Part shown: positions 23,851-33,997 of the stretch, piece after piece
Position numbering within the stretch: the first letter of the stretch is position 1
Layout: every line of letters begins with the position of its first letter
DNA from: Ptychodera flava
Lineage: Eukaryota > Hemichordata > Enteropneusta > Ptychoderidae
Direction: 5' to 3'
NCBI RefSeq assembly: GCF_041260155.1
Contig: NC_091935.1
Coordinates: 3,700,001-3,764,000, forward strand
Length of the DNA: 64,000 bases
Made by a program: the position numbers and the translations under genes
Notes under the pieces: generated by a model
What the model was told of the DNA's origin: nothing
Database searches by the model: none
The model's input: only the letters and a program-made list of their open reading frames with translations

Positions 23851-24857
23851 AATGACTTGCAGTTATAATCTGACGGATAAGATGGTATATACAGAGGTAT
23901 TAGAGATCAATATGTGAAATTTACGGAATGCCGAAGTATGGTTTTTTACGATTCTGGGATATATATTCTTGGCAAAAGGTTGTCACCTTCTCTATGTGTT
24001 CGTGCATAGGATCGTGTAAAGTGACCTAAATGAAGGGACTTATAAATTTTGTGTATGCGCATACAAAGATTTACATTATTTGTACTTAATATAAATAACA
24101 GTCACAACATTGTTCACAATGTTGTGGTCTCTCGTTTTTATGAAAAATACAGATGTACACATAGTGCATACATGTAATGCACAGTTATGCATTAGTTTAT
24201 ACGGACATCAGTTTAATGTATGTTTTCATGCTCTCACATGGAGACTGGCTACAGTACTCTAACTAATGTAATAAGATTGATTACGCTGCTCTATATGCTA
24301 TAGCCCCCCCCCCAAAAAAAAGCAATACTTTGCAGCGCCGTACCTTTGGATATTTACATTTGCTACATGAAAAATATTTAAAATTACATTACATACATTT
24401 GTAATACACTGGTGATTGTTGAGATTAAGCGAAACACAACTAATATGACATCTTAGCTTCTCTGCATGAACAACATATAATCTCCTCCGTATATGATAAC
24501 TTCCCTGGACATATTGTTGCATGACAAACAGACAAATTTCTATTCAGCATAAGGTCTTCTTTACAACAGGTGAATTATTTCCTTAGGGCCTATTAATAAT
24601 TCTAGGGCTCTTCTCCTACACGAAATAGCTGCGTCAGTATCGTGTACATATCGCATTGGTTGTGGTATGGCTCTTCGGATATAGATTAAGGAACTTAAAA
24701 ATATGATCATATTGACGTATTACTAGCGTCGACACCCATCTTCTAACTGTAATACTGTCAATAATGTCATACAGTCTTCCTGTGATGACACAACATGCAT
24801 TCAAAATGGTGTATATTCGACAATCATAACCATTTGCCTGTATATTATACATAAGAC
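23851..24857. other. Junction between opposed satellite blocks
   Basis: No gene. A 24-bp near-palindrome (cacaacattgt tc acaatgttgtg) sits at 24103-24126. From about 24760 to the gypsy edge the sequence has faint, reverse-oriented satellite landmarks (tgcctgtatattatacat at 24839), so orientation flips somewhere between 23.9 and 24.8 kb. Confidence 0.5.
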
Positions 24858-25456
24858 TGTTACATGCAGAGAAAACGCACAAAAGGGTGAACTCAGCAGT
24901 TTCCATTTAAACAAAATTTATTATGAAAATAAAACTAATTGCTAAGTCAGGAATAGAGTACAAGCTTTAAAAGTGTACAGACTACTTATTTCAGCTGGGA
25001 CGGCAAAGCTCCAGTCTCAGAGTTGTAACAGTCAGTCGGGTGAATGAACAGTCCTTTTGGCTTGCAGGCTTGGAGCTGCACAAAGTCCACAGTATAAATC
25101 CAGCGTTGGCAGTGAAGGTCTTGAAATGTCTTGAGAATGACTACTGCTGGGTTTCCAAACAAATGTAGTAACACACAAGAGACACGATCCCAAAAGTCTG
25201 ACTGGAAGCTGTGCACGTCCCTTTTATACCCATGTGCTTACATAAAGGCATATAAGAACAATCTAGAACTTTCATAGACATGCTAATTACTGTTCTAAAA
25301 TTATCTCTCTTACACAACTAATTAACTTTCCAGAACATTCCAAACATGACTAATTGAATTCAAGGTTGTAAGGTCATTAAGGGCAGTGACCTTGAGAATG
25401 TTCAAGACTAATTGAACTCAGGTCATGATGAGTGTGTGAAAATGACCTACATAACA
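24858..25456 (-). repeat. Gypsy 3' LTR
   Basis: Read on the + strand it begins TGTTACATGCAGAGAAAACG and ends ACCTACATAACA. It is the same length as the partner at 29087 and differs by scattered substitutions. Confidence 0.95.
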
Positions 25457-25515
25457 CACCCCCTCTTCAAAAGGAAATTTTTTCAAAGAAAAAAATTTCT
25501 TTTACAAATGTAATC

Positions 25516-25761
25516 TTAAAAGTGTGAACAACAATAAACTCTAAATACGTACCACAGACAGTCTGCAATTAAATTGTCTCTGCCTTTGATATGTCTAATG
25601 TCAAGATTAAACTCCTGTAACATTAAACTCCATCTTAGCAATCTCTGATTTTTGCCTTTAAATTTCTGCAGAAAAACAAGAGGGTTGTGATCAATATAAA
25701 CCATTATTGGCTGATTTGAAGAAGTAACATAAACTTCAAAATGCTGTAAAGCTAATATCAA
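25516..25761 (-). pseudogene. Gypsy RNase H C-terminal part
   Basis: LALQHFEVYV, then VYIDHNPLVFLQKFKGKNQR and LRWSLMLQEFNLDIRHIKG, with DNLIADCL, is the end of a gypsy RNase H (the DHNPL and IKGxxNxxAD motifs). A stop replaces the codon expected between NYSTI and the following ECLSLILA-like stretch. RNase H would degrade the RNA template during cDNA synthesis. Confidence 0.85.
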
Positions 25762-25776
25762 AGATAAACACTCTTT

Positions 25777-26349
25777 TTAAATTGTAGAGTAGTTTCTCTG
25801 GGATTTGTTAATTTTGCTAAACTTGTTAAAAATAGCAAACAGGATGATCTGTCCCGTGACTATCCTCTTGCAATTTGGTATTGGAAAACTTAAAATGGCA
25901 CTGAATTTGGCATAAAGTATGCATTGCAAAGTCCAGTTATTTTTATTGAGTTCGATAAAGTCATTGTTCGGCAAATACTTGGCTTCCTCTTGGAGATATT
26001 CCGCTTTCGCAGGATTCAGTCTGTCTGGATGTTGCTCCACTGGATTACTGTCGCTGACATCTTCGTTGTGATAGGTGATGTTTGTCCTTGTTGGAACATC
26101 TTGGAACAAATGTTCATGGATTGGTTCTTTCAGCTGTTGTTGTTGTTCTAGCTGGAGGTGTGCCAACTTTGTAGACTCCAGCTTCTCCAGGATTTCTGAG
26201 TTCTGAAGCTTGACCGAGCCCAGCTTTGAGTTTAGAGTATTTTCACTCAAGTCAGTTTCAGTATCACTATCTTCATAATGGTTTGAACTGACTGCACTGA
26301 CAGGCTGAGTTATAGTAGGATTATCCCTATCCAAATATGGCTTAAGCAT
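25777..26349 (-). pseudogene. Gypsy linker with RT start and RNase H remnant
   Basis: Low-complexity, Gln/Glu-rich linker (LQLEQQQQLKEPIHEH) is followed by AEYLQEEAKYLPNNDFIELN, like the first helix of a gypsy RT. It jumps within about 30 residues to IFNKFSKINKSQRNYST, an RNase H motif. Thus the RT palm, including the catalytic aspartates, has been deleted between about 25860 and 25960. Confidence 0.65.
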
Positions 26350-26351
26350 AT

Positions 26352-26546
26352 TTATGTGACATAGCTGTTTTTGTTTTCGCCTGTCAGGTGTTTTATGATG
26401 TAATTTAAATCACTCAATTTCTTATCAATTAGGTATGGCCCAAAGTAACGAGCATGGAGTGGTTTGCCAGGAATTGGAAGTAGAACAAGAACTTTTTGAC
26501 CTGGTTCAAACTTCCGTTTGAGGTGTTTTATCGTATTGATTTTCAT
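26352..26546 (-). pseudogene. Gypsy integrase C-terminal GPY/F-like segment
   Basis: KRKFEPGQKVLVLLPIPGKP, then HARYFGPYLIDKKLSDLNYI, fits the integrase carboxy-terminal domain (GPY/F motif, DNA binding). It is separated from the catalytic frame by a frameshift near 26550-26580. Confidence 0.8.
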
Positions 26547-26577
26547 GACTGCTGAGATGACTCAAGATTTTCTCTGG

Positions 26578-27960
26578 CTAATTCACATGCTTTAGAGAGT
26601 TTGTACGAAAATCTGACACATATTGCAAAATATTCAGACAATCATCATCGTCTGATAGGAATTTCTCTTTAACGAGCTTAAGTGGGCCATGGACTGTATG
26701 TCCAAATACAAGCTCAAATGGGCTAAAACCAAGAGACTCTTGAATTGACTCTCTAACAGCAAAGAGCAGAAAATGAATCCTTTCATCCCACTGTTTCTCT
26801 GTGTCAAAACAGTAGGTCCTAACCATGTTTTTCAAAGTTTGATGAAATCGTTCAAGAGCACCCTGACTTTCTGGATGATAGGCGGATGACCCATACTGTT
26901 TAATGCCTAGCTGATCCATTACTTGTTGAAAAATACCAGACATAAAGTTGGAGCCTTGATCGGACTGGACACATTTAGGGAGGCCGAATAAAGTGAAAAA
27001 TTTGACTAAAGCTCTCACTATAGTCTTTGTCTTTATATTTCTCAGTGGTATGGCTTTGGGGAACCGAGTTGATGTACACATTATTGTCAGCATGTACTCA
27101 TTTCCTGATCTTGTTTTTGGTAGGGGCCCAACACAGTCTATTAGTATCCTACTAAATGGTTCTTGAAATGCAGGAATTGGCTGTAAAGGGGCCTTTGGAA
27201 TGGTCTGATTCGGCTTTCCTACCATTTGACATGTGTGACAAGTTTTACAGAAATGTGTTACATCCTGCCTGAGATTAGGCCAATAAAAGTGACTGAGAAT
27301 TTTATGATAAGTTTTCCTTACTCCAAAATGACCAGCCCAGGGCGTTTCATGGGCCAGGTGCAATATTTCAGCACGGTAGGGCTTTGGAACCACAATTTTA
27401 TGTTTTATAGCCCAATCGTCATCAACCAAAACGTCTAGAGGTCTCCATTTACGCATGAGAATACCAGATTTTGTATAATAGGAAACAGAGCTATCTGAAG
27501 TTTTACCTTCATCATCTACCCTGTCAAACAAACACAAAATATCTGGGTCTTTGTGTTGTTCTGCAATGAGATTTGATCTAGAAAATGTCTGACTTTTGTC
27601 AGCAGAAGTTTTACTGGGAGTTTCAAATCCACGAGGGATAATGGAATGATCCGTGTCAAACACCTGACTGAGAAAGATGTCGTTTAAGTCAACATCTGTG
27701 ACATTATTTTTGAGAGTATTTTGATTCTCAAAAGTTTTCTTTGACATGGCTCGAGTAATAGCACATGAAGGGAAAAGGCCGGGAATTTCTTCCTCTATTG
27801 GCTCTGGATTCTGATCTAAACTAGGATTATCAGTCACAAGTCGATTAGTGATGACCTTGTCCCCAGCAAGGTCGTTTCCAAGAAGAAGGTGAATCCCTTC
27901 AAAAGGCAAAAAAGGCCTAATACCTAAAGTCACAGGTCCAGAAATAAACTCCGAAGACAA
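26578..27960 (-). pseudogene. Gypsy protease end and integrase
   Basis: The first part, GIRPFLPFEGIHLLLGNDLA, is the C-terminal end of a retroviral-type aspartic protease; its active-site DTG region is missing. The rest is integrase: a zinc-binding HHCC module (AHETPWAGHFGVRKTYHKIL...CKTCHTCQ), then the catalytic core with LIDCVGPLPKTRSGNEYM (first D), VQSDQGSNFMS (second D) and the HPESQGALERFHQTLK glutamate region. The core frame is intact over 460 codons. No RT lies between protease and integrase, which is the diagnostic order change. Confidence 0.9.
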
Positions 27961-28982
27961 ATAGACATTATGGAGAGGAACAGGAATGTATATGCCTTTT
28001 GTTCATTGATAAATGTCTTGATGTCACCCCGGATGCACCTTTTAAATTCCTCAATCAAAACAAGCTGTTGTAATTTGTCATAATTCTGACTGACCTTTTC
28101 AGAAGAACGCCAACGGTCGAACAGTTGTTCTTTTGTTCGAGCAAATTCAACATAAGTTTGATCCTTCACCTTCTCACAATCCCTAAATTTCTGACAGTAA
28201 GCTTCAGGCACCAACTCATAGCCCTCGAGAATCAATTCTTTCACAGAATCATAATTTGAAGCCTGCTCTACTGACAACTCAATATAAATTTCTCTGGCTT
28301 TACCCACCAAAGCACTCTGCAAAAGCATAGACCAGGACTCCTTAGGCCAATTCAAACTCTGGGCAATTTTCTCAAAATGAAGGAAATATTTATCAACATC
28401 CTTTTCTTGGAAAGGGGGAACTAACCTGAAATGCTTAGTGATGTCAAAATTGTCTGAAGGGAAGAATTTTACTGACTTTCCAAGCTCTAAACATCTCATT
28501 TCTAACTGCAGTCGGTGTTCTGCTAATTCTCTTTCCTTTTCTTTTTCCTCTCTTTCTTTCTCCCTTTGTCTTTCTTCCATTTGCAATTCTTTTTCTTTCA
28601 TTTCCAATTCCCTCTCTTTCTGTCTGTCTTCCATTTCTAATCTTTCCTGCCTATCTTTTTCTCTCTGTCTTTCTTCCATTTGTAATTCTTTCACTCTCAT
28701 TTGTAATTCTAGTTTCTTGATCTCGAAATTTGTCTGCATTTCTAATTCTAATTTTCTGAGTTCAGAGGTAGACTCGGGCTCATAATCTTTTAAGGCAGAC
28801 TCGTCAAAATGGCCTGATTTAACAAAATGTTTTGCAATCTTGAACTGTATTTCTCGCTTGCGCATAGATCGTTTAACTTCTACTTTAAGAAAATCGGCCA
28901 GTGTGATGAGGTTGTCTTTTTTGAGGGAATCAAATGTATCCTGATCAAGGTCATCCATTTCCTCTGGTTTAATTTCCGCCAT
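27930..28982 (-). pseudogene. Gypsy gag (coiled-coil plus capsid-like)
   Basis: The 350-codon frame starts MAEIKPEEMDDLDQDTFDSL just downstream of the PBS. Residues about 80-170 are a charged heptad-like coiled coil (repeats of KELQMEERQREKE). A capsid/SCAN-like region follows, with VPPFQEKDVDKYFLHFEKI and FKRCIRGDIKTFINEQKA. It then runs into unrelated hydrophobic residues, so the CCHC nucleocapsid part is deleted and the frame joins the protease remnant out of phase. Confidence 0.85.
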
Positions 28983-29064
28983 GATTAAATTTCGCCGAGT
29001 TCACAGTATACAATAGTTTTTGAAAAGGCTGGCAAAATGTTATCAAATGGCTTAAAATGCTCGT

Positions 29065-29082
29065 CTCTCGGACGAGCCCCCA
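29065..29082 (-). promoter_or_regulatory. Primer-binding site, tRNA-Pro-like
   Basis: On the minus strand, four bases after the 5' LTR, the sequence is TGGGGGCTCGTCCGAGAG. It matches the tRNA-Pro type primer site (TGGGGGCTCGTCCGGGAT) at 15 of 18 positions and supports the orientation and LTR boundary. Confidence 0.8.
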
Positions 29083-29086
29083 ATTT

Positions 29087-29685
29087 TGTTACGTGCAGAG
29101 AAAACGAACAAAAGGGTGAACTCAGCAGTTTCCATTTAAAAAAAAATTATTATAAAAATAAAACTAATTGCTAAGTCAGGGATAGAGTACAAGCTTTAAA
29201 AGTGTACAGACTACTTATCTCAGCTGGGACGGCAAAGCTCCAGTCTCAGAGTTGTAACAGTCAGTCGGATGAATGAACAGTCCTTTTGGCTTGCAGGCTT
29301 GGAGCTGCACAAAGTCCACAGTATAAATCCAGCATTGGCAGTGAAGGTCTTGAAAAGTCTTGAGAATGACTACTGCTGGGTTTCCAAACAAATGTAGTAA
29401 CACACAAGAGACATGATCCCAAAAGTCTGACTGGAAGCTGTGCACGTCCCTTTTATACCCATGTGCTTACATAAAGGCATATAAGAACAATCTAGAACTT
29501 TTATTGACATGCTAATTACTGTTCTAAAATTATCTCTCTTACACAACTAATTAACTTTCCAGAACATTCCAAACATGACTAATCGAATTCAAGGTTGTGA
29601 GGTCATTAAGGGCAGTGACCTTGAGAATGTTCAAGACTAATTGAACTTAGGTCATGATGAGTGTGTGAAAATGACCTACATAACA
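29087..29685 (-). repeat. Gypsy 5' LTR
   Basis: Partner of 24858-25456, adjoining the PBS. It begins TGTTACGTGCAGAGAAAACG on the + strand and ends at the AGAC duplication. Confidence 0.95.
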
Positions 29686-30333
29686 AGACACAAAGGCCCC
29701 CCCTCCTGCTATAACATAACTCCCTTAACCCTGACAACGATAATTTATTTTTACATATTATTATCAAAGTGTTCTCTACTAACACTGAGAATATCATGTC
29801 CCCCTTTGTGGCATCAGTGAAAGTTGTAAGCCCAAATTTTAGTATGGTGGTGGTGCCTGTATATTATACATTATACACAGCGTGCGAAATTAACGCTGGT
29901 CCACTGGTCCGAGACCAACAGAATTCCCGACGGACCAGCAGTGTTTCCAGACCACTGGTCCTTCGGACCAGCACAAAAATCATATAATAACTTTGAAAAC
30001 CGAATTTGTTTGACTATATCCAACAATTTGTCGGTCCGAACCCCTCTCTTGCATGAGTGTTTTTCCAAGTTTTGCTACTGCAATAAGCAACGAATTACCA
30101 ACTCTTCGGACAGAGAACGACAGCAGAGACAGCTTAAAACTTTTTAAAATAACGCACGCAATTGGCCGATTTCAAGGGCAGGCTGTTATTTTGACCAATC
30201 ACAATTCTTTATACTGAAAAAGTTTGTTAGAAAGGTCATAGGTCTTGCGAGTCGGCTGTCACACGTGCGCGACCTGACTCCATTGACTACGCTGTTGCTG
30301 ATCGCCCTACCAATATTCGGCGTATTTGAAAGA

Positions 30334-31365
30334 TATGAGCCCCCAAAGAAGAATACAAAAACAAACCACAAGGAGAAGCAACAGGCACGAAGGGAATATT
30401 AGGCCAAAGAAAACATTTGTACTGTTCCGATAACCCGACTTACCCTAGGGCCTATTTTTTGCCTGCCGACCCTAAACTTTTTTAAGAGCTACGTATATAC
30501 ACGGAAGCAAAAATGAGAAAGAAAAAACCCGTAAAATAACGTGTTCGTTACCTGGCATTTGAGTTTTGCTTGAACGAGGGTGTCTCTTATGTTTTTATTC
30601 CTTTTATATGTATGATACGTTTTTCTGGAAATGTTGTGGCCAGTGTTTGATCACCCCGGACCCCTGAAAATTGCGTATTTGAAAATAATAATGTTTTGGA
30701 AAAAACATCCCTGCCGACCTACCTACCCTATTTTTGAAAACCATTTTATCGGAACAGCACTATTTATTTTTTTTGCCTCATCGAGAAAGACGAAAACCGC
30801 GATCTTTTCAGCATGCGTGGCAGAATGAGTTCTGCGACTGGTTGTTATTTGATAGAGTCGAAGATGTATGTACAGCATGCCATGACGACGAACATACGGC
30901 GATCTCTCTGCCCATAAGGTAGCCGCATATCTTGTCTGCTTTCTCAACTTATTCTAAGGGTCAGTTTGTGGTTGGCACTAACAACTTTAGACACTCGAAT
31001 TTAGCCTCACACAGTCAGTCAGAGGTTTAACACGCTGAGAACCGCAATCTGCCACAGCTGAGTTAAAATTGCAAAAAATGAACAATGCGGTCTTCACAAA
31101 ACTCTACTATCAGTATCTGTTCCGTAATGCCCATGCTATACGTATGAATAACCGTCCTACAAAAGACTTTGTCTGGATGGCTTCACTCGCCGTTAAAAAG
31201 GAGTTACTGACAGATGCCGTGACAGTCACTGCATCTACATCTAGTCAGGAACAGGAAACTGTGCAGATGGAGGCAGGTGCTGCAAATGCAGTTGCTACTG
31301 AGTGTACTGATCAGGATACTGATGTAGAATTAGAATATGAATCTGACTTTGAGTTTAAAGACTAG
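30334..31365 (+). pseudogene. hAT transposase fragments (TTF-type finger)
   Basis: A likely start MSPQRRIQKQTTRRSNRH (30334) runs into the MITE at 30402. After the MITE, RERRKPRSFQHAWQNEFCDW and LLFDRVEDVCTACHDDE (30790-30900) form the TTF-type finger start. A third piece at 31069-31365, KLYYQYLFRNAHAIRMNNRP then TKDFVWMASL, matches the segment that normally follows the finger, and is fused to an acidic tail ending ESDFEFKD. The catalytic RNase H-like fold and dimerisation domain are absent, so this is a deletion derivative. Confidence 0.75.
30402..30777. mobile_element. MITE copy 2 (GGCCAAA family)
   Basis: Same family as 3806-4139. It begins ggccaaagaaaacatttgta with ctgttccgataacccgac following. 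The right end mirrors it through tatttttgaaaacc and atcggaacagca to tttttgcc. Flanks are TTA on the left and TCA on the right, consistent with a diverged 3-bp duplication. It is 376 bp and non-coding. Confidence 0.85.
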
Positions 31366-32118
31366 CTACTCTGAGAATGATGATGCCCATGATCTGTTTG
31401 AAATAGCTGATGGTGTAAATGAAAACTGGAGACTTGTTCCCATGTAGTAGAGATATAAAATGAAAACTGAAAGACTTTTCAGCATGTTTATTAGAAACGA
31501 AAACTGAGACTGTTTCCCATGTTAATTGGAAATGAGGACTGAAAGAATTTTTTTCATATTAATTTGGAATGAAAACTGAAAGACTTTCTCCCCATGTCAA
31601 TTTTGGGATGAACTGTAAAAACCTTTTCCCATAGAGATCTGGCTCTCGGTGATACCTACCTCTGGTCATGGCATATATTATTGAGCAAAAAATTGAAATA
31701 TATATTTGTTCATTTATTTGTATCAATATTATATAACAACACCAGAGTAGGAGAGACTGATAATGTACCATGTCATCAGCTATTTTCAATTTTTCAATTG
31801 AAAGTACATTTTTGAAGTTTTTTTAGTCAGTTTTTTGTTGGACCAACATACATCAAGAAGGACCAGCAGATTCCCTTTGCTATTGGTCCTTCGGACCAGC
31901 ATGCATTTCAAGTTAATTTCACACACTGATTATACACAAAGACCTCCCCCTTCGCCCTATAACATCAGTCCCTTAAGGGTGACTACAATATTTTTTTTTG
32001 CATCTGTTTATCAAACTGTTCTCTACTGACACTGAGAATATCATGTCCCCTTCGTGGCATCAGTTAAAGTTATAAGCCATGTCTTCAGTATGGTGGAGGT
32101 GCCTGCATGTATATTAGA

Positions 32119-32323
32119 CACTTCTTGGTCTTCTGGCTAGAGGTCCATATATCTTTCTTTCATAAATATGACTTTGTTTGTGTACCGTCTATTTACTGTC
32201 TGTTCTGTTTGTGTACTGTCTATTTACTGTCTGTTCTGTGCTGTTTTGTGTCTATGTTTACAACTACTGTCTTACGATTCTGACCTAGTCATTGGATTAT
32301 GGATTGGTATGGTTGTGATTATT
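32119..32323 (+). mobile_element. 5'-truncated LINE 3' end, copy A
   Basis: Matches 46793-46970 (cttcttggtcttctggctag, then atatctttctttcat, to attggattatggattggtat). It has an internal tandem duplication of a ccgtctatttactgtctgtt word. It is inserted in a satellite monomer and stops exactly where the satellite resumes (gtacacagagcc). Confidence 0.8.
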
Positions 32324-32500
32324 GTACACAGAGCCCCCCTTTCGTCTTATAACACCAGTCCCTTAAGCCTGAGGACAATATTTCTTTTTTGTATGTTATT
32401 ATCGAAGTGTTTCCTACTGATACTGAGAATATAATGTCCCCCTTTTGGGCATCAGTGAAAGTTATAGGCCCCATTTTAGTATTGTGTTCTTGTCTGTATA

Positions 32501-32825
32501 CGGCTAGTTTTCAATCGGGTTCGAACCCACAACATACGGCATCAGTCGCCTAGCAGAGAGGCCACAGACAGAACCACTCGGCTAAATCTCCACTCCCAAA
32601 AAGAGTGGTTCAACAGCCGGCTAAGTAGTTACATTTTTCTGACTGAGACCGCTCCACACGTTGTAGAGTTCGTGAAGCACTCACGCACGCATGCTCACTA
32701 TCATACATCGCACATACACACTTTATCGAAGCAAAGAAACGAATTTCATCGCTTTAACTGGGCGAACGATAACCTCGGACACAATTCTGTCCACCAGCAG
32801 AGTTACCAACCCAGGATAGAAAATA
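32501..32825 (-). mobile_element. tRNA-derived SINE-like unit 1
   Basis: On the minus strand positions 32591-32501 read as a tRNA-like sequence with A-box TAGCCGAGTGG (32574-32584) and B-box GGGTTCGAACCC (32517-32528), like a Leu/Ser-type tRNA. The other 230 bp, including acacacttatcg and cacgcacgcatgctcacta words, is unrelated to tRNA. The unit is repeated immediately downstream. It is not a functional tRNA because no clean acceptor stem forms. Confidence 0.65.
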
Positions 32826-33105
32826 CGGCTAGTTTTCAATCGGGTTTGAACCCACAACATACGGCATCAGTCGCCTAGCGGAGAGGCCACAGACAGAACC
32901 ACTCGGCTAAATCTCCACTCCCAAAAAAGAGTGGTTCAATAGCCGGCTAAGTTGTTACATTTTTCTGACTGAGACCGCTCCACACGTTGTAGAGTTTGTG
33001 AAGCACTCACGCACGCATGCTCACTATCATACATCGCACATACACACTTTATCGAAGCGAAGAAACGAATTTCATCGCTTTAACTGGGCGAACGATAACC
33101 TCGGG
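32826..33105 (-). mobile_element. tRNA-derived SINE-like unit 2
   Basis: Tandem copy of 32501-32825, about 97% similar by eye, with the B-box changed to GGGTTTGAACCC. The last 45 bp of unit 1 are missing, and satellite-like attatatt sequence follows. Confidence 0.65.
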
Positions 33106-33181
33106 GACATTATATTATATTATCGGGGACATTATATTGTATATTATGCATTATACACAAAGCCCTCCCCCTACTACCTAT

Positions 33182-33917
33182 TGTAACAGCACCAACTAAC
33201 ATTCAATACTTAAGCGTACACAGACTTGACTGATGTGGCATATCTGACTCCTTTATTGCTGTATTACATACACCAACACCGTAAGATCTAGTAAATAAAA
33301 ACAAATAAACTACTAGTCTAAAGACGGTGTGCTCAACGTACAGAATATAACTGATGTCTCCACTTTCATGGCGCCATTGTTGCAAATGAGCTTAATCGCT
33401 GTCCGATCATTGTCTGATAGTGTGCCATGGGCATTGCTACAGTGCATTTGCAGTGATAGTGAAATTGTCCGTGTACACTGCACTGTGTGAAAATGATTCC
33501 GTATATATCTCATCAATAAATGCTCTAAACTACTTTCAAGTGCAATAAACGTCTCTCATAAACTCATGCAATACAAACTACGTAAATATATTACCTCGTG
33601 GGCCTATTTAGTTGGTACTCTAGGTGAATGTTATCGGCGAACTTGAACTACTGCCTTGATTCATATGGAATATAGGAAAAAAGATGGCTACCGCTGAATC
33701 ATGGGAACAACAAATTGGCGGTAAACCACTACTAAACACTAAAAGTTTAATGTACTACTATGAAATAGCTTTAGGTCGATATATATGTAATTTCAAACTT
33801 TTACTAATCAAGAAAATGTTAATAAATCTTATGAAAACTTTACGATCTGTAGTATGACCAACAACAACACCAGAGGGCGCAGTTGACTTCGAAATACTCT
33901 GCTGCATCAAGTTCACA
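33182..33917 (-). repeat. BEL 3' LTR
   Basis: On the + strand it starts TGTAACAGCACCAACTAACA and ends near ...gcatcaagttcaca. It differs from the partner by small indels and substitutions. Confidence 0.9.
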
Positions 33918-33997
33918 CTCCCACCAAATTACTTATTTATCAGTTATTTCAAAGTTTTGTGTGATGCTCTGAAACAGTACATGAGCGTTCGCAAAGT

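Larger units (their letters stand above)
24858..29685 (-). mobile_element. Ty3/gypsy LTR retrotransposon, Gmr1-like domain order, internally deleted
   Basis: Two 599-bp LTRs (24858-25456 and 29087-29685), TG...CA bounded, are flanked by AGAC at 24854-24857 and 29686-29689, a 4-bp duplication. On the minus strand the order is LTR, PBS, gag, protease remnant, integrase, integrase C-terminal GPY/F-like part, short RT trace, RNase H, LTR. Integrase ahead of RT/RNase H is the order of Gmr1-like gypsy elements described from deuterostomes. Most of RT, the gag CCHC region and the protease active site are missing, giving 4.8 kb. It inserted into a reverse-oriented satellite monomer. Confidence 0.9.
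29879..31928 (+). mobile_element. hAT element in satellite, carrying a nested MITE
   Basis: Perfect 8-bp duplication ATTATACA at 29871-29878 and 31929-31936. The ends are CAGCGTGCGAAATTAACG and the complement of CAGTGTGTGAAATTAACTTG, with repeated ctggtcc/ggaccag subterminal words near both ends. The interior holds pieces of a TTF-finger hAT transposase, split by the MITE and by an internal deletion. The element is 2.05 kb. Confidence 0.9.
29690..33176 (-). repeat. Satellite block, - orientation, heavily interrupted (part 1)
   Basis: Reverse-complement monomers occupy about 29690-29878, 31929-32118, 32324-32500 and 33106-33176. Landmarks are cataacatmagtcccttaag, gacactgagaatatcatgtc and cctgtatattatacattata. 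The gaps are a hAT element, a LINE 3' end and a SINE-like tandem. Each junction falls inside a monomer, showing the inserts came after the array. Confidence 0.85.

Noticed and set aside
32501..32591. Functional tRNA gene
   Set aside because: A and B boxes are present, but no acceptor stem or normal anticodon arm forms. The sequence is duplicated within a larger repeat.
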